A stretch of DNA of 64,000 nucleotides from Theodoxus fluviatilis (Eukaryota > Mollusca > Gastropoda > Cycloneritida > Neritidae). Numbering within the stretch: position 1 is the first letter of the stretch; each line of letters opens with the position of its first letter. This document shows, piece by piece, positions 28,501 to 43,500 of this stretch. The notes beneath the pieces are model-generated. The model saw nothing but the letters and a program-made list of their open reading frames with translations, was not told the origin of the DNA and searched no databases. Location: assembly GCA_034096865.1 (NCBI GenBank), contig JAWQFJ010016910.1, forward strand, positions 1-64,000, read 5' to 3'. Made by a program: the position numbers and the translations under genes.

Positions 28501-31500
28501 AATTCTACCACCTTCCTCTAGAGCAGCATCAGAGGAGAACTCTACCACCTTCCTCTAGAGCAGCATCAGAAGAGAATCCTACCACCTTCCTCTAGAGCAG
28601 CATCAGAGGAGAATTCTACCACCTTCCTCTAGAGCAGCATCAGAGGAGAACTCTACCACCTTCCTCTAGAGCAGCATCAGAGGAGAACTCTACCACCTTC
28701 CTCTAGAGCAGCATCAGAAGAGAATCCTACCACCTTCCTCTAGAGCAGCATCAGAGGAGAATTCTACCACCTTCCTCTAGAGCAGCATCAGAAGAGAACT
28801 CTACCACCTTCCTCTAGAGCAGCATCAGAGGAAAATTCTACCACCTTCCTCTAGAGCAGCATCAGAGGAGAATTCTACCACCTTCCTCTAGAGCAGCATC
28901 AGAGGAGAATTCTACCACCTTCCTCTAGAGCAGCATCAGAGGAGAATTCTACCACCTTCCTCTAGAGCAGCATCAGAAGAGAACTCTACCACCTTCCTCT
29001 AGAGCAGCATCAGAAGAGAATTCTACCACCTTCCTCTAGAGCAGCATCAGAAGAGAACTCTACCACCTTCCTCTAGAGCAGCATCAGAGGAGAATTCTAC
29101 CACCTTCCTCTAGAGCAGCATCAGAAGAGAATTCTACCACCTTCCTCTAGAGCAGCATCAGAGGAGAACTCTACCACCTTCCTCTAGAGCAGCATCAGAA
29201 GAGAATTCTACCACCTTCCTCTAGAGCAGCATCAGAGGAGAACTCTACCACCTTCCTCTAGAGCAGCATCAGAGGAGAACTCTACCACCTTCCTCTAGAG
29301 CAGCATCAGAGGAGAATTCTACCACCTTCCTCTAGAGCAGCATCAGAAGAGAATTCTACCACCTTCCTCTAGAGCAGCATCAGAAGAGAATTCTACCACC
29401 TTCCTCTAGAGCAGCATCAGAAGAGAATTCTACCACCTTCCTCTAGAGCAGCATCAGAAGAGAATTCTACCACCTTCCTCTAGAGCAGCATCAGAGGAGA
29501 ACTCTACCACCTTCCTCTAGAGCAGCATCAGAGGAGAACTCTACCACCTTCCTCTAGAGCAGCATCAGAGGAGAATTCTACCACCTTCCTCTAGAGCAGC
29601 ATCAGAAGAGAATTCTACCATATTCCTCTAGAGCAGCATCAGAAGAGAATTCTACCACCTTCCTCTAGAGCAGCATCAGAGGAGAACTCTACCACCTTCC
29701 TCTAGAGCAGAAGTATGTCAGCCAAGGGGTGCTATGAGATGGTTCTGCCTGCGAAATGACACTAAAAGAATACTGCCTGCCAGTAGCCCTGGATGCACAA
29801 CCCACCTGCAGTCACACAAGACGGACATTCTGCCTGGCAAACAATGTTGGTGTTTACTGCCTTCCAAGGGGCACAGAAAAGCACACTGGCCGTCAAAACG
29901 GCACAAGATTCTGCACCTCAAGTGGCACTAAGAGATTGATCTGCCATTGGCAAAAGCAGATAGTTCAGCCTGCCAAGCTAACACCACTTCATTCCACCTG
30001 CCGATGGTGCTGGGAAATCTGCCACTTGGCACGGTGCTGGGAAATCTGCCACTTGGCACTGTAAATGTACCCTGTCTGCAGGCGATCATTCAGCCAGCTA
30101 CTTGGCGCCAAATGAATGCCAGGATCCGCTACAGGATTATCCTGCCTGGTGAGTGGCACTAGGAGCTTTCTGCCTGCAAAGCAGAGAATTCTGCCTTCAA
30201 TGTGGCACTGCACAAGAATTTTGCCTTCAATGTGGCACTGCACATGAATTCTGCCTTCAATGTGGCACAAGAAGAGTGTTCTGCCTGCAAAGCAGAGAAT
30301 TGTGCCTTCAATGTGGCACTGCACAAGAATTGTGCCTTCAATGTGGCACTGCATCATTCTGCCTTCAATGTGGCACTGCACATGAATTCTGCCTTCAATG
30401 TGGCACTGCACAAGAATTCTGCCTTCAATGTGGCACTGCACATGAATTCTGCCTTCAATGTGGCACTGCACATGAATTCTGCCTTCAATGTGGCACTGCA
30501 CAAGAATTGTGCCTTCAATGTGGCACTGCATCATTCTGCCTTCAATGTGGCACTGCACATGAATTCTGCCTTCAATGTGGCACTGCACATGAATTCTGCC
30601 TTCAATGTGGCACTGCACATGAATTCTGCCTTCAATGTGGCACTGCACATGAATTCTGCCTTCAATGTGGCACTGCACATGAATTCTGCCTTCAATGTGG
30701 CACTGCATCATTCTGCCTTCAATGTGGCACTGCACAAGAATTCTGCCTTCAATGTGGCACTGCACAAGAATTCTGCCTTCAATGTGGCACTGCACAAGAA
30801 TTCTGCCTTCAATGTGGCACTGCATCATTCTGCCTTCAATGTGGCACTGCACAAGAATTCTGCCTTCAATGTGGCACTGCATCATTCTGCCTTCAATGTG
30901 GCACTGCACATGAATTCTGCCTTCAATGTGGCACTGCACATGAATTCTGCCTTCAATGTGGCACTGCATCATTCTGCCTTTAATGTGGCACTGCACAAGA
31001 ATTCTGCCTTCAATGTGGCACTGCACATGAATTCTGCCTTCAATGTGGCACTGCATCATTCTGCCTTCAATGTGGCACTGCATCATTCTGCTTTCAATGT
31101 GGCACTGCATCATTCTGCCTTCAATGTGGCACTGCACAAGAATTCTGCCTTCAATGTGGCACAAGCATCATTCTGCCTTCAATGTGGCACTGCACAAGAA
31201 TTCTGCCTTCAATGTGGCACTGCATCATTCTGCCTTCAATGTGGCACTGCACAAGAATTCTGCCTTCAATGTGGCACTGCATCATTCTGCCTTCAATGTG
31301 GCACTGCACAAGAATTCTGCCTTCAATGTGGCACTGCACAAGAATTCTGCCTTCAATGTGGCACTGCACATGAATTCTGCCTTCAATGTGGCACTGCATC
31401 ATTCTGCCTTCAATGTGGCACTGCACAAGAATTCTGCCTTCAATGTGGCACTGCACAAGAATTCTGCCTTCAATGTGGCACTGCATCATTCTGCCTTCAA

Positions 31501-34500
31501 TGTGGCACTGCATCATTCTGCCTTCAATGTGGCACTGCATCATTCTGCCTTCAATGTGGCACTGCACAAGAATTCTGCCTTCAATGTGGCACTGCACATG
31601 AATTCTGCCTTCAATGTGGCACTGCATCATTCTGCCTTCAATGTGGCACTGCACAAGAATTCTGCCTTCAATGTGGCACTGCACATGAATTCTGCCTTCA
31701 ATGTGGCACTGCACAAGAATTCTGCCTTCAATGTGGCACTGCATCATTCTGCCTTCAATGTGGCACTGCACAAGAATTCTGCCTTCAATGTGGCACTGCA
31801 TCATTCTGCCTTCAATGTGGCACTGCACATGAATTCTGCCTTCAATGTGGCACTGCACAAGAATTCTGCCTTCAATGTGGCACTGCACATGAATTCTGCC
31901 TTCAATGTGGCACTGCACATGAATTCTGCCTTCAATGTGGCACTGCATCATTCTGCCTTTAATGTGGCACTGCACAAGAATTCTGCCTTCAATGTGGCAC
32001 TGCACATGAATTCTGCCTTCAATGTGGCACTGCATCATTCTGCCTTCAATGTGGCACTGCATCATTCTGCTTTCAATGTGGCACTGCATCATTCTGCCTT
32101 CAATGTGGCACTGCACAAGAATTCTGCCTTCAATGTGGCACTGCATCATTCTGCCTTCAATGTGGCACTGCACAAGAATTCTGCCTTCAATGTGGCACTG
32201 CATCATTCTGCCTTCAATGTGGCACTGCACAAGAATTCTGCCTTCAATGTGGCACTGCATCATTCTGCCTTCAATGTGGCACTGCACAAGAATTCTGCCT
32301 TCAATGTGGCACTGCATCATTCTGCCTTCAATGTGGCACTGCACAAGAATTCTGCCTTCAATGTGGCACTGCACAAGAATTCTGCCTTCAATGTGGCACT
32401 GCACATGAATTCTGCCTTCAATGTGGCACTGCACAAGAATTCTGCCTTCAATGTGGCACTGCACATGAATTCTGCCTTCAATGTGGCACTGCATCATTCT
32501 GCCTTCAATGTGGCACTGCATCATTCTGCCTTCAATGTGGCACTGCACAAGAATTCTGCCTTCAATGTGGCACTGCACAAGAATTCTGCCTTCAATGTGG
32601 CACTGCACATGAATTCTGCCTTCAATGTGGCACTGCACAAGAATTCTGCCTTCAATGTGGCACTGCACAAGAATTCTGCCTTCAATGTGGCACTGCATCA
32701 TTCTGCCTTCAATGTGGCACTGCACAAGAATTCTGCCTTCAATGTGGCACTGCACAAGAATTCTGCCTTCAATGTGGCACTGCACATGAATTCTGCCTTC
32801 AATGTGGCACTGCACAAGAATTCTGCCTTCAATGTGGCACTGCACATGAATTCTGCCTTCAATGTGGCACTGCATCATTCTGCCTTCAATGTGGCACTGC
32901 ATCATTCTGCCTTTAATGTGGCACTGCACATGAATTCTGCCTTCAATGTGGCACTGCATCATTCTGCCTTCAATGTGGCACTGCACATGAATTCTGCCTT
33001 CAATGTGGCACTGCACAAGAATTCTGCCTTCAATGTGGCACTGCATCATTCTGCCTTCAATGTGGCACTGCATCATTCTGCCTTCAATGTGGCACTGCAC
33101 ATGAATTCTGCCTTCAATGTGGCACTGCACATGAATTCTGCCTTCAATGTGGCACTGCATCATTCTGCCTTCAATGTGGCACTGCATCATTCTGCCTTCA
33201 ATGTGGCACTGCACATGAATTCTGCCTTCAATGTGGCACTGCACATGAATTCTGCCTTCAATGTGGCACTGCACAAGAATTCTGCCTTCAATGTGGCACT
33301 GCATCATTCTGCCTTCAATGTGGCACTGCACATGAATTCTGCCTTCAATGTGGCACTGCATCATTCTGCCTTCAATGTGGCACTGCACAAGAATTCTGCC
33401 TTCAATGTGGCACTGCACAAGAATTCTGCCTTCAATGTGGCACTGCACAAGAATTCTGCCTTCAATGTGGCACTGCATCATTCTGCCTTCAATGTGGCAC
33501 TGCATCATTCTGCCTTCAATGTGGCACTGCACAAGAATTCTGCCTTCAATGTGGCACTGCATCATTCTGCCTTCAATGTGGCACTGCACAAGAATTCTGC
33601 CTTCAATGTGGCACTGCATCATTCTGCCTTCAATGTGGCACTGCACAAGAATTGTGCCTTCAATGTGGCACTGCATCATTCTGCCTTCAATGTGGCACTG
33701 CACAAGAATTCTGCCTTCAATGTGGCACTGCACAAGAATTCTGCCTTCAATGTGGCACTGCATCATTCTGCCTTTAATGTGGCACTGCATCATTCTGCCT
33801 TCAATGTGGCACTGCATCATTCTGCCTTCAATGTGGCACTGCATCATTCTGCCTTCAATGTGGCACTGCATCATTCTGCCTTCAATGTGGCACTGCACAT
33901 GAATTCTGCCTTCAATGTGGCACTGCATCATTCTGCTTTCAATGTGGCACTGCATCATTCTGCCTTCAATGTGGCACAAGAAGAGTGTTCTGCCTGTCTG
34001 GTGACACTATAAGAGAACTCGGGCTGCTCAACAGCAAGGCTAGCATCCTCCCTGGCAAGTGGTACTGGATCATTCTGCCTTCCAAGTGGCACTATGTCAC
34101 TGCCTTCTAAGTGACACTACATCATCATGCCTTCTAAGTGACACTACAGCATCATGCCTTCTAAGTGACACTACATCATCATGCCTTCTAAGTGGCACTA
34201 CATCATCCTACCTTCTAAGTGGCACTACATCATTCTGCCTTTTAAGTGGCACTACATCATTCCGCCTTCTAAGTGGCACTACATCATCCTGCCTTCTAAG
34301 TGGCAGTAGATCATCCTGCCTTCTAAGTGGCACTAGATCATTCTGTCTTTTAAGTGGCACTAGATCATTATGCCTTCTAAGTGGCAACACATCATCCTGC
34401 CTTTTAAGTGGCACTAATCATTCTGCTTACTAAATGGAGCAAGATCATTCTGCTTACTAAATGGAGCAAGATCATTTTGCCTTCTATGTGGCACTAGATC

Positions 34501-37500
34501 ATTCTGCCTACTAAATGGAGCAAGATCATCCTGCCTTCTAAGTGGCACTAGATCATTCTGCCTACTAAATGGAGCAAGATCATCCTGCCTTCTATGTGGC
34601 ACTAGATCATTCTGCCTACTAAATGGAGCAAGATCATCCTGCCTTCTAAGTGGCACTAGATCATTCTGCCTACTAAATGGAGCAAGATCATCCTGCCTTC
34701 TAAGTGGCACTAATCATTCTGCTTACTAAATGGAGCAAGATCATCCTGCCTTCTAAGTGGCACTAGCGCATTCTGCCTACTAAATGGAGCAAGATCATTC
34801 TGCCTTCTAGGTGGCACTATATCATTCTGCCTTCTAAGTGGCACTAGATCATTCTGCCTACTAAATGGAGCAAGACCATTCAGCCAATCAAATGGAGCAA
34901 GACCATTCTGCCCTCTAAGCGGCACTAGATCATCCTGCCTTCTAAGCGGCACTAGATCATCCTGCCTGCCAAGTGGCACTAGAAGAGTGTTTTGCCTGCC
35001 AAGCGGCAAGAGAGGGTGTGGTGCCCGCAACACACGCCAGGTGCCAAGCGGGGAAGCAGGGAGAGAGAGGCTGGGAGGACAGCATGCAACTGGCCTGCAC
35101 ACCGAGGCCAGCATGCCCACAACTCACTGGTCGTTTTAATCTGTGGTTTGGCAGTGGCCATCGTAGAGGGGCGGCTAGGCTGCTGCGGCAGCTGGTGTGT
35201 TACTGGTTTGGTAACAGGAACTGTTGCTGATGAGGGAAAAACAAGACCTGCCATTACTAGGAAGCTCCCAGTCCAATGTTGGACAAGGCTCCCACGGCGC
35301 CAATGGCAAACTTCCGGACGACAGTTTTATCCTACTGGTGAAAAGTAGCATTTATCTGCCTAATGTTGCTTATTTTTTTCATCACCTTTCTCCTCATATT
35401 TCAAAAACTACTTTGGTGCCGCAGATACTTGCATCCAAGTACATGAGGTTCAGCATTGTAACCAAAGCATTCCTATCCGTCTCAACAATTCAACTAAAGT
35501 ACTTCAAATTATCAAAAAAGCTCACTTTTCATTACCACTAAGGCTATTTGTAAGACACCAAGCATCACATTAGACAGCTGTAAAAAATAATCATATACAA
35601 GTCAATGCGCATTCTGATCCAAGATCTGGTCCCCCACCCCCACCCCCTCCCCTATCTTTCTCTCACTAAGCACATCTCTGTCAAGGATCTAGAGCACAGT
35701 TTCCCTCATTTTTGAAAATTCTCACTGAAGGAAAAATCATTCCCGGTCAACACTGTCCGACTCCTCCTCACATCCCTCTCTAGTACTTGCAGCACAACTA
35801 GGATGGGACTTCTACTCACCAGACGGGGAAGCCATCTTGGGCTGGATGACGCTGGTAGGGTGGCCGGTGGTGGCAGCAGCAGTGGCAGCACCGAGGGAAG
35901 GGTAGGGCTTGCTGCTGCTTGTAGTCATTGACATTTTGCCCTGGGGGTCCTGGCTAGTGCCGTAGCTGGTGATCAGTCGGACTGGGGACTTGATGGGGCT
36001 TGGCTGCGGACAGAGGTCATGAGAGATCTTGAACACTGTCAGATGTAACCTGCGGTGGTGAGAGACTAAAGTTGAATCACGCTGCTGCAGTATTGCCACG
36101 TACGTATCTTAGTTGTAGGCATTTGATTTATACATCCTGATGCCTGGCACGCTTAGCAGAGCTAGCTCCTTCTGTGAGGAGGCAGTGAGAATGACAAAAG
36201 ACTGCCAGAATAAGACATGCATTGTCTCTAGTGAAGCATCTCTTCGAGGCCAACTTCTTCACTTGTGACAACACAGATCTGCATCTCACCCTATAACCCT
36301 GCACAAACTCATTGCTCAGTATTCAAGGCTCACTAGCAAGAGCTTCTGGAAAATCTAGGTAACTAGAAGTCAGACAATCAGATAAATCATTAGCAACTAC
36401 AGCAGAAATTCTACAACTCTGTATCAGCAATCAGTCATCAAGTCACGTGAATTCATATTCGCAGACTGACAAGACATTTAAATAAACCAAGATTTCTCCC
36501 ATCCAAAGGATAGAACCACAGCACTGCACCTCAAATACGCAAGGTTTTACAAATTGATAAACTGAAGATGGTACTTTCAGGTGAAAAGTCCATGACTGGG
36601 TTTCTGAACTCTTTCGCCAACACTAACAAGCGCTAGCTCCATAATTTACTCATCACCAAGCACAAGCAAATACTTTTGAAGTAAGATCATGGGTTAAGGA
36701 AGGTGTCACAGAGCAGCAGGCTGCTCCACAGCCAAGGAGGATGAAGACCCCTACAATTTCTTTCAGTCTCGACACCCAGCAACCAGAAGCAGGTAATGCC
36801 GAGTTCTAGAAGGCACCGGGGGCTATTGGGCACCGAGGTCTGGAGAGCACCAAGGTCTATAGGGCACCGAGGTCTAGAGGACACCGAGGTCTACAGGGCA
36901 CAGAGGTCTGGAGAGCACCAAGGTCTATAGGGCACCGAGGTATAGAGGACACCGAGGTATAGAGGACACCAAGGTCTATAGGGCACCGAGGTCTAGAGGA
37001 CACCGAGGTATAGAGGGCACCGAGGTCTACAGGGCACAGAGGTCTGGAGAGCACCAAGGTCTATAGGGCACCGGGGTCTAGAAGGTACCGAGGTGGGTGG
37101 GCGTTCTGGGTGGGGTGGGTGTTGTTACGCCTCTTACCTGGCTGCCAGAAGTGGCCACGGGACTAGAATGCCGCAGCACCCTCTTGGTGGGCGGGACCCG
37201 CTCTGCAAGACAAATGTCTCCCGTACTCAGGCCCGCCCGTCATCCTCTACAGCTCACATAGCAACTCCACAAGATTCAACAGAAATAAACCAAACTTTAA
37301 GTTCTAAAGGGAAAAAAGAACATATGAAATGTGAGAGTGGTTGGAGTGTTACTGGTAAATGATCAGATGGATGGTGAATTGAAATGAAAGATCCAAGACT
37401 TGTAGCAAATAATACTGAAGGATGAGAGGAAAAAAATCCAAAATGAATGACGAATGAACAAATAAATGGGTGAACACAGTGAGGAAAATAATCCAAAATG

Positions 37501-40500
37501 AATGACGATAACGAATGAACAAATAAATGGGTGAACACAATGAGGAAACAAGAAGGGCAAAGCCCATACGACTCACATGCTTGACCTTGACCTTTATATG
37601 ACCTTGACCTTCAGGTGACCTTCAAGGTCAAGGTCAAACAACTAAACCTACCAATGACATCATACACAAAGAAATGCTTTACACATTTTTCCTACCAAAA
37701 TACGTGTGACCTTGACCCCAGGTCAAGGTCATCCAAGGGCTTGCAACACAAAGCTGTTAATTCAAGACATAGGAAGCACAATGGTGCTTATTGGCACTTT
37801 CTACCATGAGATATAGTCACTCTTAGTGGTTCACTACCCCATTTTGGTCACATTTCATAAGGGTCAAAGTGACCTTGACCTTGATGATATGTGACCAAAT
37901 GTGTCTCATGATGAAAGTATAACATGTGCCCCACATAATTATTAAGTTTGAAACAGTTATCTTCCATAGTTCAGGGTCAAGGTCACTTCAAAATACGTAT
38001 ACAATCCAACTTTGAAGAGCTCCTGTGACCTTGACCTTGAAGCAAGGTCAATTAAACTGGTATCAAAAGATAGGGCTTGCTTTGACCTATATACCACTTG
38101 TAGCTAAGGTCGCCATTCTCAACAACGTGGGAGAAAATTGGGAAAATGTGAAAAATGACTGTTTTTGAGACCACATTTATGGCTCCTGTGACCTTGACCT
38201 TGAAGCAAGGTCAAGTCACTATGTATGTTTTTTGAGGCCTTGTCATCATACAGCATCATGCCACATTTGGTGTTGATAGACTTAATAGTCTCCGAGAAAA
38301 ATCCAACGTTTAAGTTTTTTACGCCCGGACGGACGGACGACACGGCTGAGTACATAGACTCACTTTTGCTTCGCATGTGAGTCAAAAATTCCAGAATGAA
38401 TGACGAATGAACAAATAAATGGGTGAACACATTGAGGAAAAAATCCAAAATGAATGACGAATGAAGAAATAAATAAAAACAATGAATAATCATATCAGGA
38501 ACTCATCAATGACAATGATAAACAAAACAAAATTATTGACAAACTGAATTCAACTGAAGAGACAGCAATGGACAGGGACGAGTGAGAGACGGAGTGGAGA
38601 GGAAGGCGATGGAGTGTGGGAGAGGGCCGTCTGATGACTGCCCTAGACCCATCTTTTCATCCATTCTGCAGGCACTTGGTCAAGACACTCACCATTCCCA
38701 GAGCCAGACTTTCTGACAGTCCAAGACTTCGCTTCCTGAAGAAACTCTTACCCACAAATATATATCCAAATCCTAGCTAGAGCATCTCCATCACTGTGTG
38801 AATACATAGATAGTATATCCAGTGCTCCACACACCGATGAAGATATGATGTACATGAAGTAATTGTCGTGACATGATGCCAACACTGTTGGTGGAATGAC
38901 TGATTGCAATTTGGAATTTAGGAATGGTGCTGGTTATTTGGTACATTAGACTCATTTTTGCTCCAAATGAAGAGGATGCCTTACATTCTGTAGTCAAGAT
39001 CAGTCGTGGATCGTCGTCCATTTGTTTCTGAAGGTCATCACACAACTCACTGAAGCCAGATAGGTCAAAATGCCAAGGGCTGTGCCAGAAGTGCTGGGTC
39101 AAGTCCATTGTTGCATGACAGTGGACAGGCTGTAGCTGCTGTGTGTGTTGTGCAGGAACCTTGTTGTCTCCCTTGGAGACCTATGAAACTTGGGAAAACC
39201 CAAATGTTTTCCAAGCATGTCCTGCCCGGTTCCAACCAGGATATGGTTTGTTGCAGAAGCAGAGCATCGCGGGCGCTTGGATGGCATTTCTGTTGCTACA
39301 CTTGTAGAGTATGATCAGGGACTACAAAGTTCCTCCACCAAGTGCAAGAACCAATGAAGCATGCTGTAACCTCTTCAACACTCCTCAGCGTGGCAGACAT
39401 CTCTTCTATCACCACCTCACTGCGTGGCACGGACTCCTTACCATCTGCTCAGCCTCTCACGTCTCCCTCCACCCAACTTATTTTGTCCTCGTCCTTCTCT
39501 CAAGCACCTTTCTACTCCATTGGAATATCACTTCAAAATGTCCTTCCCCTCATCCATCTCTTTTGCTATGCAAAACGTTCTTCCACATCCTCCATCATCT
39601 CTTCCTCCTTCCATGCAAACGGCCAGCACTCCTCTGCTCCTATTCCCTCAGCAGCCTTCTATTTAGCTGCCATCACTTCTAGCAATTTCATCTTCTGTAT
39701 AATGGCAACACAAGACACTGATGACCAACTCCAACTAGAGAGCACCCCGAGAGGGCAAACCTTGGCACAGAAAGCCACACTGGCATCATTGAGGCAGCAT
39801 GTTCTGCTTGCCAGGCCCGAGGCTACAAGACTGTCATAGCACTGCTATTGGTTCATGGTGGTGTGGTTACAATGCAGCCTGTGTAATCAAAGATGTTCTG
39901 CCCAACAGCGTTTGAATAGATTGCTGGTCTCTCATGGCCTGTATAATTCTGACAGCATGTTTTGCTAGCCACACCTGATGATACAGTCTAGTTTACTTTA
40001 CCGCCTTCGGTCTCAGAGTGAGGTGTGCACAAACCAACTTGCAGTTATGGGTCTGTGCTGGCCTTCAGCCCCAGCATTGACATTTCTTTATAGTTTAAAT
40101 TCCAAAATGAGTTAACAGATTATCTCCAAAATTCAATGGACTGTTCCTTGATAGAAACCCTGACCTTGCATTGACATTTCTTTATGGTTTAAATTCCAAA
40201 ATGAGTTAACAGATTATCTCCAAAATTCAATGGACTGTTCCTTGATAGAAACCCCGACCTTGCAAGCAATTTAATCAGAATCGCTTTCAAACTTGTTGAG
40301 TCATTTTGCCGAAAGACTAATGAAGTGACCAAACAACACAACTACCTTGGCTGAGGTAATCGGGGACCAGCTGTACCATTGTGCAAGTGGCAAGGCAACC
40401 TCCCTCTCCAAGTTTCAGTTGTCACGCCCTTTTGTCAGGGGCTGTTCCTCTTTCATGCACATCTGCCAATTTCCCAGCCTTCTCTCATCAGCACCGAAAA

Positions 40501-43500
40501 CAGCGTGCCAAAGCCATCAGATCTTCCAGCAAGTTGATAAAGGGAACATCCAAGGTTAGAATTATGTCAACACCAGATGCCATTAATAATGACCAGCGCA
40601 TACTGAAAATGCTTCAGAAAACTTTTGACTGGAGTTCTAGTTCCCATCTTTCAAGAGATGTGCATGTTTGTGAATACGGTACTTGGTGCAGAGGTGGAAT
40701 GTCATCTTGCAGCAGTTTAATGTTTCGAGTACGGGTTCAAGTGCTGCTGGCATCTTCACATGCAGAGAGGGAAATGAAGCATTGCTTGGTGTATGTCTTG
40801 CAGGGTCTGTCATGACATTCAATGCCAGACTTCAGGACTGGAGATAACTATGGAAATGCTCTCTGACTTCATGCTAGTCAAGGTGATCCATTTATTTAGT
40901 CAACGACTTGATGGTGCAGGTGATCCATTTGTTTAGTCAACGACTTGATGGTGCAGGTGATCCATTTATTTAGTCAATGACTTGATGGTGCAGGTGATCC
41001 ATTTATTTAGTCAACGACTTGATGGTGCAGGTGATCCATTTATTTAGTCAACGACTTGATGGTGCAGGTGATCCATTTATTAAGTCAATGACTTGATGAT
41101 TACCATGAAAAGCATGTTTTGATGACGATTAAACATTTCACACATCATTTTGAGATGCAGCTTCTCTATTCTTGCGCAACCAGGAAATGTCCATAACTGG
41201 CACTCTGTGACTTCATTCAACTCTTGCATTCACACATGTTGACTGACACAGGCAAACTGTTTCTTGGGGTCTGCTCTGTCAGGGATTTCCTAGGTTGAAT
41301 GGGCTCTGCGGAGTGTTGATTCCTTCCTCGCCAAGGCGACCCAAAACTTGTCGGTGGAGTGGGGTGGGGTGGGGAGAGGATTTCCAGCTGTTCATGCATT
41401 CTCATAGGATCATGAATTTGAGTTAATACCGTCATGGAAAACAAATTATATCAAAGGATTCTGATCTTAGGTTTCAACACAGGCATGCACCTTGTTAGCA
41501 GGGTACTTACTCCTTATCGCAGTGTCTTTTGGTTAAGAGGTGGGGGGTAGGGATGGGGGGTGGACTGCACAGCCAACATCTTTGAAATTTGCATTTTGGA
41601 TAGCCAGGAACATCTTGCCTCCTTCACCACAGACATACTGGCTTGGCCCAGACTCTTTGGCAAATTCAACCCTACCTTCATGAACAGCTGACCTTGGGCC
41701 AGAGCTCCTCCACCCAGACATTAGCCGAGCAGCATCCCACAGCAGCTCCAGGCCCATAACCAGCACAGGGGTGGTGCCAAACAGCATCTTGGAATCAGCA
41801 CAACTTGGAACGGGGTGGGGACTCTATATCATTTCAAACAGCAGCCAAATTTGGGATGGGGGCCAGGACTGGAAATCATCTCGTACACAAGCAGAACTTG
41901 GGATGGTGGGCCAGGAATGGAAATCATCTCGTACACAAGCAGAACTTGGGATGGTGGGCAAGGACTGGGCATCTTCTGGTACAGGCTCTTGCCATAGTTT
42001 CTAGCCCGTCTGGTCCAGAGCTCTCTCCAACGTCAAGGGCTCCGCCAAATGTCCTTGCACAACCAAAACCATCCATCTGGGCTGGGAGGTTGGGGGAAGA
42101 ACTTTATTCCATTATTCCAGTTGCATCCACAAGACAATATCATTGTTGCTTACCTTGATGTGGCTGCATAGCTGGGGACAGCGATTCGGGTACCTGCTTG
42201 CACGTCACTCACCTCCTGGTTGCACCCCACACAGTACTTTACACAACCAAACTTGGACCACACAGATGCCAGTCACGTCACCACACGCCCTAGCCTAACA
42301 CTCCTACCCAGTGCAGAATGTGTGTTGGAGCAAGGCCAACTGTAACGTACCTAAAAATGAAGGCGGAAGGCGGCATGTTAATACAAAATCTTTTATTGGA
42401 GTGGGAGATATGAGCCGAGCGATTAATGACATGATGGCGGAGGTTGTTCTCTGTACATATGACTAACTTCCTATGTGCTCATTAAAAATGTTGGATGGAC
42501 ATGACAAATACTTTTCTTTTTACACATGGGAAAATGCTCCTTACACACTTCAAAGTACAAAAATGTGGCGCAAGTAATGACACTACTTCTCAGTCAGAAC
42601 GTCTTCCCCTACGGGTCGGGTAAATTAAAATACATTAAAAATGCCGTGGCTACACTGCATGCCATTGCTTGCCGATGCAAGACACTCCTGGGTGGCACAG
42701 AGGTAGAAGTAGTTCAAACCATGATTGACTTTTTTAACACTTTCAGGGAAAAGCAACCTCCACATGCTTTTCCGTTCCAGATGGGGAGGCAGTGGGGAGG
42801 AATGTACAGATCGAAGGGTAGGGGGGGGGGGGCAGCCTGTGAGTGCAAAGATGTGTGAATGGCAGCAGAGGCCAACACCAAACTGCAGCCCGCCAGCCAG
42901 TCCGCCTGCCTGCCTGCTCCAACACAGCAAAAGGCTCCACCCACTTCCTCTCCTGTTTCTCTTCACTTAGGCAGGTGCTCCAACGTCACCTCTCTTTAGT
43001 CCTGAACTTTCTCTTTACTTAGGCCTTCAATTCCATTATGTGCATCTTAGAAATCGAGATCAGGTGACGAGCAAAATGAAGATTAAAGGAGGGGGGGGAA
43101 GGGGGGGGGGGAGGGGGGTAACGGGGGGGGGGGGGGGGGGGGGTAAAAAAAAAAGGTTATAAAAAGGGGAAGATGATATTTGAAGATGAGTAACTCTGCC
43201 TGCAAAGTTACAGGGTAGCACCAGCAGCAATATTTCACTCAAAAGTATTATGCTGAAACAAAACAGCAGAAAGGGGGAAAAAGTCGGTCCGTTTCCAAGT
43301 TCTATTTTCAAAAAATATTTTCATCCAGCCTTCAAGTCTGGTCCCACAAGTTCATACAGGTTGGCCTCTACCCAACACACATTCTGCACTCAGGCTATTA
43401 TATAGCAGGACAACACAAGTTGTTCCTTCCCTAACACAGAGCTACCACAACAGCAGATATGACAGGACAGAGCGGATTTCACAAAGCGTCCTGGAAGGAG

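Larger units (their letters stand above)
38491..43087. other. BET intron between exons 3 and 4, no supported gene
   Basis: Besides small tandem repeats it holds unassigned minus-strand frames at 38791-39108 and 39099-39287 ([19 protein letters not shown]...). They overlap in different frames and could be decayed mobile DNA. I recognise no family. Confidence 0.4.

Noticed and set aside
14000..34000. CRISPR-like regular repeats
   Set aside because: Units are contiguous with no unique spacers, and the DNA is eukaryotic.
29989..34012. Frames of 989, 942, 586 and 391 codons on both strands
   Set aside because: 30- and 27-bp stop-free units keep both strands open. There is no non-repeat domain at either end.
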